From an uncultured Succinatimonas sp. (lineage in GTDB: Bacteria > Pseudomonadota > Gammaproteobacteria > Enterobacterales > Succinivibrionaceae): DNA of 33,828 nt. The position numbers and the translations under genes were made by a program. The stretch is from positions 1-33,828 of the forward strand of contig USBR01000008.1 of assembly GCA_900552905.1 (NCBI GenBank), read 5' to 3'. The notes beneath the pieces are model-generated. The model had not been told where the DNA came from. It ran no database searches and saw nothing but the letters and a program-made list of their open reading frames with translations. Shown piece after piece: positions 24,990-33,794 of the stretch. Numbering within the stretch: position 1 is the first letter of the stretch; every line of letters begins with the position of its first letter.

Positions 24990-25798
24990 TGACATTTAGG
25001 GCAGTAGTAGGTAGAACGCTGACCTAAAGTTACCTGCTCAATCTTAGTACCGCAGACTTTACATGGCTTGCCTTCATGGCCATAGACAAAGAGATTTTGC
25101 ACAAAATAGCCTTTTTCGCCATCTGCACCTTCAAAATCTCGAATAGTGGTACCGCCTTTTAAGATCGATTCTTGCAAAATGCGCTGCGTGTTTTTAACGA
25201 TATTTTCAGCCTCGGCTAAAGAAACACTTGAAGCTGATCGTGTTGGTAAAATTTTACAAGCAAAAAGAATTTCACTTGCGTAAATATTGCCAATACCAAC
25301 GACAATTTCACCTTCCATCAAGGCTTGCTTAATCGTTTTCTTTTTGCTTTTAAGCTTTGATAATAAATACTGCGCCGTAAAATCAGCAGAAAAGGGCTCA
25401 GGACCTAAGCTCTTTAAATGTCGATCTGCTAAAGGATCCTCGCCACTTGGCACATAAATGACTAAACCAAAACGTCTGGTATCGTTCAAAATAACATTTT
25501 TGCCATTATCTAAAAACAGCGCAAAATGATCATGAAGCTTAAGCTCTGACTCTTCTGTGATATGAAAATGGCCCGTCATGCCTAAATGTACAATCAACGA
25601 GCCCTTATCGGTTCTGATAATAATGTACTTAGCTCTTCTGTCGACTGCACTTATAAACCCACCTTCAATATCGTGGATAAGCGGGGAGTAGGGCTCACGC
25701 AGCTTCTTATCATCATGCTCAATCTTGGTAATTTTAGCGTGTAAAAGCACGTTTGAAATACCTCGACGCGTAACCTCAACCTCAGGTAATTCAGGCAT
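24983..25798 (-). CDS. mutM: Formamidopyrimidine-DNA glycosylase
   Basis: Removes oxidised purines such as 8-oxoguanine from DNA and nicks the abasic site. The mature N-terminus PELPEVE supplies the catalytic proline and Glu. K-containing HLGMTGHF (near residue 72), the NIYASEILF helix (near 170) and the C-terminal zinc finger CKVCG...YYCPKC complete the set. The length of 271 matches E. coli (269). AAGGA lies seven bases before the ATG. The gene is convergent with coaD. Confidence 0.97.
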   Translation of the reverse strand: MPELPEVEVTRRGISNVLLHAKITKIEHDDKKLREPYSPLIHDIEGGFISAVDRRAKYIIIRTDKGSLIVHLGMTGHFHITEESELKLHDHFALFLDNGKNVILNDTRRFGLVIYVPSGEDPLADRHLKSLGPEPFSADFTAQYLLSKLKSKKKTIKQALMEGEIVVGIGNIYASEILFACKILPTRSASSVSLAEAENIVKNTQRILQESILKGGTTIRDFEGADGEKGYFVQNLFVYGHEGKPCKVCGTKIEQVTLGQRSTYYCPKCQK

Positions 25799-26129
25799 GG
25801 CATTGTCCTTCTTTAAAACTAAAAACGACCTATTTTAGGCTTATTGTAGCGGAGTAGGGAGTAGTTTTCTAAACGAGAAAATTTTTAAAGAAAAGCTAAT
25901 TATTTGATATAAAAGTATTTATTACTTTTGTTCCAAAAAATAAGTAAATACAAAAAATTTAAACACAAAGCATTATTTACATCTTTTAACTGTAATAAAA
26001 GCCTTACTTTGCTATTTTTTAGCCAAAACACTAAATACCAATACAGATATAACGTATTGTTTTATTTGTTTTTTTTATTGAAATTTGGTATCGAGTGATA
26101 CCATTAAAAGATAGGTCTTAAGCAAGAAA
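25799..26129. other. 331-bp A/T-rich intergenic region
   Basis: No gene was recognised. A 7-bp hairpin, TGGTATC-gagt-GATACCA (26086-26103), lies downstream of the tRNA on its strand and could mark processing or termination, although no good T run follows. Confidence 0.4.
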
Positions 26130-26205
26130 TGGTGCTGGCAGTAGGGCTTGAACCCACGACCTCCTGTTTACAAAACAGGAGCTCTACCAACTGAGCTATG
26201 CCAGC
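26130..26205 (-). tRNA. tRNA-Thr (anticodon UGU)
   Basis: Read on the minus strand, the 76 bases form a full cloverleaf. The acceptor stem is GCTGGCA/TGCCAGC, the D arm contains AGCTCAGTTGGTAGAGC, and the anticodon stem CCTGT/ACAGG holds loop TTTGTAA (anticodon TGT, fwd 26170-26172). The T arm contains GTTCAAGCC. The 3' CCA is encoded in the genome (26130-26132). It decodes ACA. Confidence 0.96.
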
Positions 26206-26300
26206 ACACGGATGCTATTATATATAAACAAATCTTAAATTACAAATACAGTTAAACTTTTAAATATATAAAGAACACCTAATTTTTACGGTTTGATCTT

Positions 26301-26537
26301 ATGACATCTGAAATCATTCACATCGATGGTCTAGGTTTGTCCTGTCCAGAACCTTTAACTCTTTTGCGCAATGCTGTGAGAAAAGCCGCGCCCGGCCAAA
26401 TTATCGAAATTGACTCAAATGATCCGGTATCTCTTCGCGATATTCCGGCCTTTTGTAACTTTATGAACCACAAACTACTCAAAGTTCCCGATTACAAAGA
26501 AGACTTCACTTTCATAATTCAAAAGAAGGAACAGTAA
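26301..26537 (+). CDS. tusA: Sulfur carrier protein TusA
   Basis: Accepts sulfur from IscS and passes it to the TusBCD relay for tRNA 2-thiouridine synthesis. The 78 residues contain the active-site string DGLGLSCPEPLTLLRNAVR with the acceptor Cys near residue 15, and the C-terminal SNDPVSLRDIPAFCNFMNHKLL matches the E. coli protein (81 residues). It stands alone between the divergent tRNA gene and glyQ. Confidence 0.93.
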   Translation: MTSEIIHIDGLGLSCPEPLTLLRNAVRKAAPGQIIEIDSNDPVSLRDIPAFCNFMNHKLLKVPDYKEDFTFIIQKKEQ

Positions 26538-26572
26538 GCATAAGGAATGGATACAGAGCTTAAATTCACTCC

Positions 26573-26600
26573 TAAAAGCTACTAAAATTAGCCTTTTTTA
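26573..26600 (+). terminator. Probable terminator after tusA
   Basis: An A/T-rich stem (AAAAG and CTA against TAG and CTTTT with one bulged C) is followed by T6. It is weaker than the other terminators in the window. Confidence 0.5.
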
Positions 26601-26788
26601 CTCCTACAGTTGTCTTCATTTAAGGCAAAACCGCATTTTTTAGCATAAATTAGCGCTTCTTAATGACTAAAATGCCGGTTTTTGTCCACACACTAGCAAT
26701 TTAAGGGTAAAATAAAGGGTTATTATCTCATCATTTAAGATGTCATATTTAATCTTAATCACACCTCTTAGCAAGGTTTAAACTAACG

Positions 26789-27712
26789 ATGTCAAATTCA
26801 TACGACCTTCAAACTTTTCAAGGACTGATTCTTACTTTACAGGATTATTGGATGCGGCACGGCTGCATGATTGCAGAGCCTTTTGACATGGAAGTCGGCG
26901 CAGGTACTTCCCATCCTATGACCTTCTTAAGATCTCTTGGTCCTGAGCCTATTTCTTGTGCTTATGTTCAGCCTTCCAGAAGACCTACCGATGGTAGATA
27001 TGGTGAGAACCCGAACAGGTTACAGCACTACTATCAGTTCCAGGTAATCTTAAAGCCGTCTCCTGACAATATTCAGGAGTTGTACTTAGGCTCTCTTAAG
27101 GAATTAGGCTTCGATCCTACCGAAAACGACATCCGTTTCGTTGAAGATAACTGGGAAAACCCGACTTTAGGAGCTTGGGGTTTAGGCTGGGAAATCTGGT
27201 TAAACGGTATGGAAGTATCTCAGTTCACTTACTTCCAGCAAGTTGGCGGTTTAGAGTGCTTCCCGGTTACCGGTGAGCTCACCTATGGTCTTGAGCGTTT
27301 AGCTATGTACATCCAGAAGAAAAAGACCGTTTACGATCTGATCTGGGCCCACACTGCCAATGGTGACGTAACCTACGGTGATATCTTCCATCAGAACGAA
27401 GTTGAGCAGTCAACTTATAACTTTGAGTATGCTGATACTGAATTCTTATTCAATATGTTCGATAAGATGGAGCAGGAAAGCACCAAGTTATTAAATCAGG
27501 AAAATCCTTTACCGTTACCGGCTTATGAGCGCATCTTAAAGGCAGCCCACTGCTTCAACCTTTTAGACGCTAGACACGCCATTTCTGTAACTGAAAGACA
27601 GAGATTTATTCTGAGAATCAGAACTCTCTCTAAGGCCGTTGCTGAAGCTTACTACAAGAGCAGAGAGAAACTCGGCTTCCCGATGTGTAAACGTAATCAG
27701 GGCCAAAATTAG
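26789..27712 (+). CDS. glyQ: Glycine--tRNA ligase alpha subunit
   Basis: The catalytic subunit of the heterotetrameric bacterial glycyl-tRNA synthetase. It holds the class II core for glycine adenylate formation. [39 protein letters not shown] and [34 protein letters not shown] near the N-terminus are the invariant family sequence. The length of 307 compares with 303 in E. coli. It is followed 14 bases later by glyS. The about 250 bases upstream are A/T-rich and should hold the promoter; I saw no T-box, as expected for a proteobacterium. Confidence 0.98.
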   Translation: MSNSYDLQTFQGLILTLQDYWMRHGCMIAEPFDMEVGAGTSHPMTFLRSLGPEPISCAYVQPSRRPTDGRYGENPNRLQHYYQFQVILKPSPDNIQELYLGSLKELGFDPTENDIRFVEDNWENPTLGAWGLGWEIWLNGMEVSQFTYFQQVGGLECFPVTGELTYGLERLAMYIQKKKTVYDLIWAHTANGDVTYGDIFHQNEVEQSTYNFEYADTEFLFNMFDKMEQESTKLLNQENPLPLPAYERILKAAHCFNLLDARHAISVTERQRFILRIRTLSKAVAEAYYKSREKLGFPMCKRNQGQN

Positions 27713-27726
27713 AGATAGGATAAAAA

Positions 27727-29793
27727 ATGACTACTAAAAACTTACTTATTGAATTAGGTACTGAAGAGTTACCTCCTAAAGCTTTAAGAAAACTAGCTCA
27801 GTCTTTACACGATGACTTCACCAAGCAGTTACACAACGAAGGCTTAAACTACAGCTCTTCTAAGTGGTACGCTACTCCTAGAAGATTAGCCTTATACATC
27901 GCTGATCTCGACACCAAGCAGCAAGATCGTGAGATCGAAATCAAGGGCCCTGCCACCAAGGTGGCTTTTGACGCTAACGGCAATCCTTCTAAGGCTGCCT
28001 TAGGTTGGGCTAGCGCTAATGGCATTACCATTGACGAGGCTCAGAGACTTAAGACCGAAAAGGGTGAGTGGTTATATATCAAGACCACCAAACCTGGTGC
28101 ACAGACTGCCAGCTTAATTCCTGACTTATTTATTCATGCTTTAAAGGCCTTACCTATCCCGAGACTGATGCACTGGGGTGATAAGCACGAGGAATTCGTA
28201 AGACCGGTTCACACCTTATGCGTTTTATTAGGCGATGAGCTTGTAGACTGCACCATCTTAGGTGTTAAGTCCTCTAAAACCATCAATGGTCACCGCTTCT
28301 TAGGTCAGCGTCAGGTTACCTTACAGTCTGCTGAGACTTATGTTGAGCAATTACGTAATGAAGGCAGTGTTGTTGCTGATTATGAGGAGCGTAAGGCTTC
28401 CATTATCGAGCAGGTTACCGCTATTGCTAACGCTAACAACGGCGTTGCTGACTTAGATGACGCCTTAGTTGAGGAAGTTACCTCTATCGTTGAAGCTCCG
28501 TTCATCTTCCAGGCTAAGTTTGAAGAACGCTTCTTAAAGGTTCCTTCTGAGGCCTTAGTCTACACTATGAAGGGCGATCAGAAGTACTTCCCGATCTACG
28601 ACAAAGAAGGCAAGTTATTACCGGTATTTGCTTTCGTAAGCAATATCAATCCTAAGGACTCCACCTCCTTAGTTTCTGGTAATGAGCGTGTTGTAAGACC
28701 GCGTTTATCTGATGCTGAATTCTTCTTCAACACTGATAGAAAGCACAGCTTAGAATCCTTCTTCGAGAGATTAGAGAACATCGTTTATCAGAAGGATATC
28801 GGTTCCTTAGCTGATCGTAGCCGTATCGTACAGAAGCTTGCTGTCTATATCGCTAATGCTATCAAGGCCGATGAGAGCAAAGCCGCTCGCGCAGCTATCT
28901 TAGCTAAGTGCGATTTAGCTACCACCATGGTTACTGAGTTCACTGATACTCAGGGCATCATGGGCATGCATTACGCTGAGCTTGATGGTGAGGATCAAGA
29001 CGTTGCTGAGGCCATTTTCGAACAGTATTGCCCGCGTTTTGCCGGTGATAAGGTTCCGACTAAGCCAGTTCAGATTGCTGTTTCCTTAGCTGAAAAATTA
29101 ACTACCTTAGTTGGTATTTTCGGTATCAACATGTTACCTAAGGGTGATAAGGATCCGTTCGGTTTAAGACGTGCTGCCATTGGTTTAATCAGAATCATCA
29201 TCGAGAACAATATCGAACTTGATCTGATCAAAGCCATTGCATACACCTGCGAGCTCTTAGGCGCTAAGCTTAAGAATCAGAACACCGCCTCTGACGTTGC
29301 TGACTTCGTCTTCAACCGCTTAAAGGCCTACTATCAGGATCAGGATATCGAAGCTTCCATCTTCTTATCCGTATTAAGCGTTAAGCCTACTAGCATCTTA
29401 GACTTTGATATGCGTGTTAAGGCCGTTAAGGAGTTCAAGGCATTACCTCAGGCTGCCGATTTAGCTTCTGCCTACAAGCGTATCTCTAACATCTTAAGCA
29501 AGGCTCAGGCTGTCGACTCTGACGTTAAAGCTGAACTCTTCCAGGAAGATGCTGAAAAGGTTCTTATGAACCACGTCAACGAGTTATCCTCTAAGATCAC
29601 CGACTTCTACAACAACGGCGATTATAAGGATGCATTATCAACCTTAGCTGAGCTTAAGGATGACGTTGATAACTTCTTCGAGAAGGTCATGGTTAACGTT
29701 GAGGATGAGGCTATCAAGAACAACCGTCTTGCCATCCTGTGCACTCTTTCTAAGCTGATGTCTAACACTGCTGACATCTCTGTACTTTACTAA
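27727..29793 (+). CDS. glyS: Glycine--tRNA ligase beta subunit
   Basis: The large tRNA-binding subunit that pairs with GlyQ. The start MTTKNLLIELGTEELPPKAL is the family signature. The HD-like region (FFNTDRKHSLESFFERLENIVYQKDIGSLADRS, near residue 330) and the C-terminal anticodon-binding domain complete 688 residues, against 689 in E. coli. It ends the operon with a strong terminator. In Vibrio and Pseudomonas the glyQ-glyS pair lies near gyrB and oriC, which is relevant to the repeat array next door. Confidence 0.98.
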   Translation: MTTKNLLIELGTEELPPKALRKLAQSLHDDFTKQLHNEGLNYSSSKWYATPRRLALYIADLDTKQQDREIEIKGPATKVAFDANGNPSKAALGWASANGITIDEAQRLKTEKGEWLYIKTTKPGAQTASLIPDLFIHALKALPIPRLMHWGDKHEEFVRPVHTLCVLLGDELVDCTILGVKSSKTINGHRFLGQRQVTLQSAETYVEQLRNEGSVVADYEERKASIIEQVTAIANANNGVADLDDALVEEVTSIVEAPFIFQAKFEERFLKVPSEALVYTMKGDQKYFPIYDKEGKLLPVFAFVSNINPKDSTSLVSGNERVVRPRLSDAEFFFNTDRKHSLESFFERLENIVYQKDIGSLADRSRIVQKLAVYIANAIKADESKAARAAILAKCDLATTMVTEFTDTQGIMGMHYAELDGEDQDVAEAIFEQYCPRFAGDKVPTKPVQIAVSLAEKLTTLVGIFGINMLPKGDKDPFGLRRAAIGLIRIIIENNIELDLIKAIAYTCELLGAKLKNQNTASDVADFVFNRLKAYYQDQDIEASIFLSVLSVKPTSILDFDMRVKAVKEFKALPQAADLASAYKRISNILSKAQAVDSDVKAELFQEDAEKVLMNHVNELSSKITDFYNNGDYKDALSTLAELKDDVDNFFEKVMVNVEDEAIKNNRLAILCTLSKLMSNTADISVLY

Positions 29794-29814
29794 TACGCTT
29801 AGACAGATTTGAAT

Positions 29815-29847
29815 AAAAAGCGAGCTGTAAAAGGCTCGCTTTTTTTA
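29815..29847 (+). terminator. Intrinsic terminator after glyS
   Basis: A 9-bp stem (AAAGCGAGC, 29817-29825, with GCTCGCTTT, 29834-29842) has an 8-base loop and is followed by a run of T. Confidence 0.9.
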
Positions 29848-29958
29848 TTACCAAAACTCCCAAAATAGGGAGTATTAAAATTAAGCAACATCAAAAATAT
29901 CCCCTCCCAAAAATATCAATTTAAACACAAAAATAAGCTAATAAAAACTTTTTAAAAT
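29848..29958. other. A/T-rich spacer between glyS terminator and repeat array
   Basis: About 110 bases, very A-rich, with no recognisable repeat, gene or DnaA box (TTATCCACA type). Confidence 0.5.
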
Positions 29959-30023
29959 CAGCCCACCAAGAACTCTAATTGGCAATAAAATTTGAAGTTC
30001 TAGATTATTTAAATCAACATCAA
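29959..30023. repeat. Decayed half-unit at the left edge of the array
   Basis: The segment ending AAATCAACATCAA, with CTCTAATTGGCAATAAAATTTG inside it, aligns with the second half of the repeat unit (CTCTCGTTGGCAG and TAAATTTC) but is about 10 bases shorter and much diverged. It looks like an old, degraded copy. Confidence 0.55.
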
Positions 30024-33000
30024 TGTTCCACGTAGAACATCTTAAATCGCTCCAAAGATCTTCTAAACTGACGTCACCATCTACCCTCATGTACAGTAAA
30101 TTTCAGTCTAAGAAGCCCCAGTAATTTCTTTAAAACAGACTCCAATGTTCCACGTAGAACATCCAAAATTCGCTCTAAGGATCTTCAAAACAGACGTCAT
30201 CAGCTACTCTCATGGATAGTAAATTTAAGTCGCAGAAGACTCACTAATTTCTCTGAAACCGGCACTAATATTCCACGTGGAACATTTTAAATCGCTCCAA
30301 AGATCTTCTAAACAGACGTCGCCCGTAGCCATCATGGACAGCAAATTTCAATCGCAGAAGACTCACTAATTTCTTTAAAACAGACACCTACGTTCCACGA
30401 GGAACATCCAAAATTCGATCTAAAGATCTTCTAAACTGATGTCACCAACTACTCTCATGGACAGTAAATTTCAGTCGAAGAAAACACAGTAATTTCATTA
30501 AAACAGACTCCAAAGTTCCACGTGGAACATTCTTAAATTAGACCAAGATCTTCTAAACTGACGTCTCCAACTACTCTCATGGACAGCAAATTTCAATCGC
30601 AGAAGACTCACTAATTTCTTTAAAACAGACACCTACGTTCCACGTGGAACATTCTTAAATCGATCTAAAAATCATCTAAATTGATGTTACCAGCTCCCCT
30701 CAAGGACAGTAAATTTCAGTCGAAGAAGACCAAGTAATTTCTTTAAAACAGACTCCAATGTTCCACATGGAACATCCAAAATTCGTTCTAAGGATCTTCT
30801 AAACTGACGTCACCAGCTACTTCAAGGACAGTAAATTTCAGTCGAAGAAGACACAGTAATTTCTTTAAAACAGACTCCAATGTTCCACGTGGAACATTCT
30901 TAAATCGATCTAAAAATCATCTAAACTAACGTCACATGCGACTCTCGTTGGCAGTAAATTTCGAAAAAATAGAAACATAGATTTCTGTAAAACTGACACT
31001 AACGTTCCACGTGGAACATCCAAAATTCGTTCTAAAGATCTTCTAAACTAACGTCTCCAACTACTCTCATGGACAGTAAATTTCAGTCGAAGAAGACTCA
31101 CTAATTTCTTTAAAACAGACACCTACGTTCCACGTGGAACATTCTTAAATCGCCCCAAAGATCTTCTAAATTAACGTCGCCTGTAGCCATCATGGACAGC
31201 AAACTTCGGTCCAAATATCCTAACCAATTTCTTTAAAACAGACTCCATTGTTCCACGTGGAACATCCAAAATTCGATCTAAAGATCTTCTAAACTGACGT
31301 CACCAGCTATCCTCAAGGACAGTAAATTTCAATCGCAGAAGACTCACTAATTTCTTTAAAATATACTCCTACGTTCCACGAGGAACATTCTTAAATCACT
31401 CCAAAGATCTTCTAAACTAACGTCATCTGCAGCCATCATGGACAGCAAACTTCAGTCCAAATATCCTAACCAATTTCTTTAAAACAGACTCCAATGTTCC
31501 ACGTGGAACATTTTAAATCGCTCAAAAGATCTTCAAAACAGACGTCATCAGCTACTCTCATGGACAGTAAATTTCAGTCTAAGAAGCCACAATAATTTCT
31601 TTAAAAAAGATTCCAATGTTCCACATGGAACATTCTTAAATCACTCCAAAGATCTTCTAAACTGACCTCACCTGTAACCATCATAGACAGTAAATTTCAG
31701 TCGAAGAAAACACAGTAATTTCATCAAAACAGTCTCCAATGTTCCACGTGGAACATTCTTAAATCGATCTAAAAATCATCTAAACTGATGTCAACTGCTA
31801 CCCTCATGAACAGCAAATTTCAGTCGAAATAAACTCATTTATTTCTGTAAAACTAACATCAATGTTCCACGTAGAACATTCTTGAATCGATCTAAAAATC
31901 ATCTAAACTGACGTCACCAGCTACTCTCAAAGACAGTAAATTTCAATCGCAGAAGACTTACAAATTTCTTCAAACCAGCCTCCAATGTTCCACGTGGAAC
32001 ATCCAAAATTCGATCTAAAGATCTTCTAAACTGACGTCATCAGCTACTCTCATGGATAGTAAATTTCAGTCACAATAGACTCACTAATTTCTCTAAAACC
32101 GGCACTAATGATCCACGTGGAACATTCTTAAATCGCTCCAAAGATCTTCTAAACTGATGTCGCCTGTAGCCATCATAGACAGTAAATTTCAGTCGCAGAA
32201 GACACAGTAATTTCATCAAAACAGACTCCAACGTTCCACATGGAACATTCTTAAATCGATCTAAAAATCATCTAAACTGACGTCGCCAGTTGCTATCATT
32301 GGCAGCAAATTTCGGACAAAATAGGCTCACAGATTTCTGTAAAACTGACACTAACGTTCCACGTGGAACATTCTTAAATCGATCTAAAAATCTTCTAAAC
32401 TGATGTCAACTGCTACCCTCATGAACAGCAAATTTCAGTCGCAGAAGACTCACTAATTTCTTTAAAACAGACACCTACGTTCCACGTGGAACATCCAAAA
32501 TTCGCTCTAAGGATCTTCTAAACTGACGTCACCTGTAGCCATCATGGACAGCAGATTTCAATCGAAATAAACTCATTTATTTCTGTAAAACTGACATCAA
32601 TGTTCCACGTGGAACATTCTTAAATCGCTCTAAAAATCATCTAAACTGACGTTGCCTGTAGCAATCATGGACAGCAAATTTCAGTCGCAGAAGACTCACT
32701 AATTTCATTAAAACAGACTCCAAAGTTCCACGTGGAACATTCTTAAATCGATCTAAAAATCTTCTAAACTGACATCGCCAGTTACTCTCAAGGACAGTAA
32801 ATTTCAGTCTAAGAAGCCCCAGTAATTTCATCAAAACAGACTCCAATGTTCCACATGGAACATCCAAAATTCGCTCTAAGGATCTTCAAAACAGACGTCA
32901 TCTGCAGCAATCATGGACAGCAAACTTCAGTCCAAATATCCTAACCAATTTCTTTAAAACAGACTCCAATGTTCCACGTGGAACATTCTTAAATCGATCT

Positions 33001-33722
33001 AAAAATCATCTAAACTGATGTCATCAGCTACTCTCATGGATAGTAAATTTCAGTCACAATAGACTCACTAATTTCTCTAAAACCGGCACTAATGTTCCAC
33101 GTGGAACATTCTTAAATCGCTCCAAAGATCTTCAAAACAGACGTCACCAGCTACCCTCATGGACAGTAAATTTAAATCGAGATAGACTCTCTAATTTCTA
33201 TCAAATCGACATCAACGTTCTACGTGGAACATTCTTAAATTGGGCCAAAGATCTTCTAAACTGACGTCACCTGTAGCCATCATGGACAGCAGATTTCAAT
33301 CGAAATAAACTCATTTATTTCTGTAAAACTGACATCAATGTTCCACGTGGAACATCCAAAATTCGATCTAAAGATCTTCTAAACTGATGTCACCAGCTAC
33401 TCTCATGGACAGTAAATTTCAGTCTAAGAAGACCAAGTAATTTCTTTAAAACAAACTCCAATGTTCCACGTGGAACATTCTTAAATCGCTCCAAAGATCT
33501 TCTAAACAGACGTCGCCAACTACTCTCATGGACAGTAAATTTCAGTCGCAGAAGACTCAGTAATTTCATCAAAACAGAATCCAATGTTCCACGTGGAACA
33601 TTCTTAACTCGATCTATAATCTTATAAATTGACGGCACCAGTTACTATCATGGGTAGCAAATTTCGGACAAAATACACTCACAGATTTCTGTAAAAATGA
33701 CACTAACGTTCCACATGGAACC
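30024..33722. repeat. Tandem array of 31 parS-like sites, period 122-123 bp
   Basis: Each unit starts with a 16-bp palindrome, consensus TGTTCCACGTGGAACA, the sequence class bound by chromosomal ParB (Pseudomonas-type parS). First bases: 30024, 30146, 30269, 30391, 30514, 30636, 30759, 30881, 31003, 31126, 31249, 31372, 31495, 31617, 31740, 31863, 31986, 32109, 32232, 32355, 32478, 32601, 32724, 32847, 32970, 33093, 33216, 33339, 33462, 33585, 33707. Eighteen have a perfect 14-bp core GTTCCACGTGGAAC and thirteen have one substitution. After the site come ATTCTTAAATCG or ATCCAAAATTCG, a GATC block (AAAGATCTTC), AAACTGACGTCACC, a variable stretch, CATGGACAGTAAATTTCAGT and AATTTCTTTAAAACAGAC. 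Stops interrupt all frames beyond chance-length openings, so it is non-coding. The spacing, counted directly, never leaves 122-123 bp. Confidence 0.95.
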
Positions 33723-33734
33723 TAAAATTTGGAC

Positions 33735-33774
33735 AAAAAAAATCTCCCCAAAAAATAAATTTTTGGAGAGATTT
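33735..33774 (-). terminator. Intrinsic terminator of the putative gyrB
   Basis: On the minus strand a 15-bp stem (arms at 33740-33754 and 33760-33774, one G-U pair) is followed by a T8 run. It pairs fully only when read leftward, so it belongs to the gene entering from the right and separates it from the array. Confidence 0.85.
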
Positions 33775-33794
33775 CCTTGTTCACAAATCGTTAA

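Noticed and set aside
32637..33638. Two leftward open frames in the array encoding repeated NVPRGTLES...LLRLKFTV protein segments
   Set aside because: They arise because 123 bp is exactly 41 codons, so a frame free of stops in one unit stays open in the next. They break where the interval is 122 bp or a variant adds a stop, have no ribosome sites, and their sequence is just the translated parS repeat.
30024..33722. CRISPR array
   Set aside because: The repeated element is a 16-bp perfect palindrome and the roughly 107-bp intervals are themselves repetitive, not unique spacers of 30-40 bp. No cas genes are present.
30024..33722. Plasmid-type iteron origin or DnaA-box cluster
   Set aside because: No TTATCCACA-type boxes were seen and no replication initiator gene is present; the flanks are chromosomal housekeeping genes. 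The palindrome matches parS rather than iterons.
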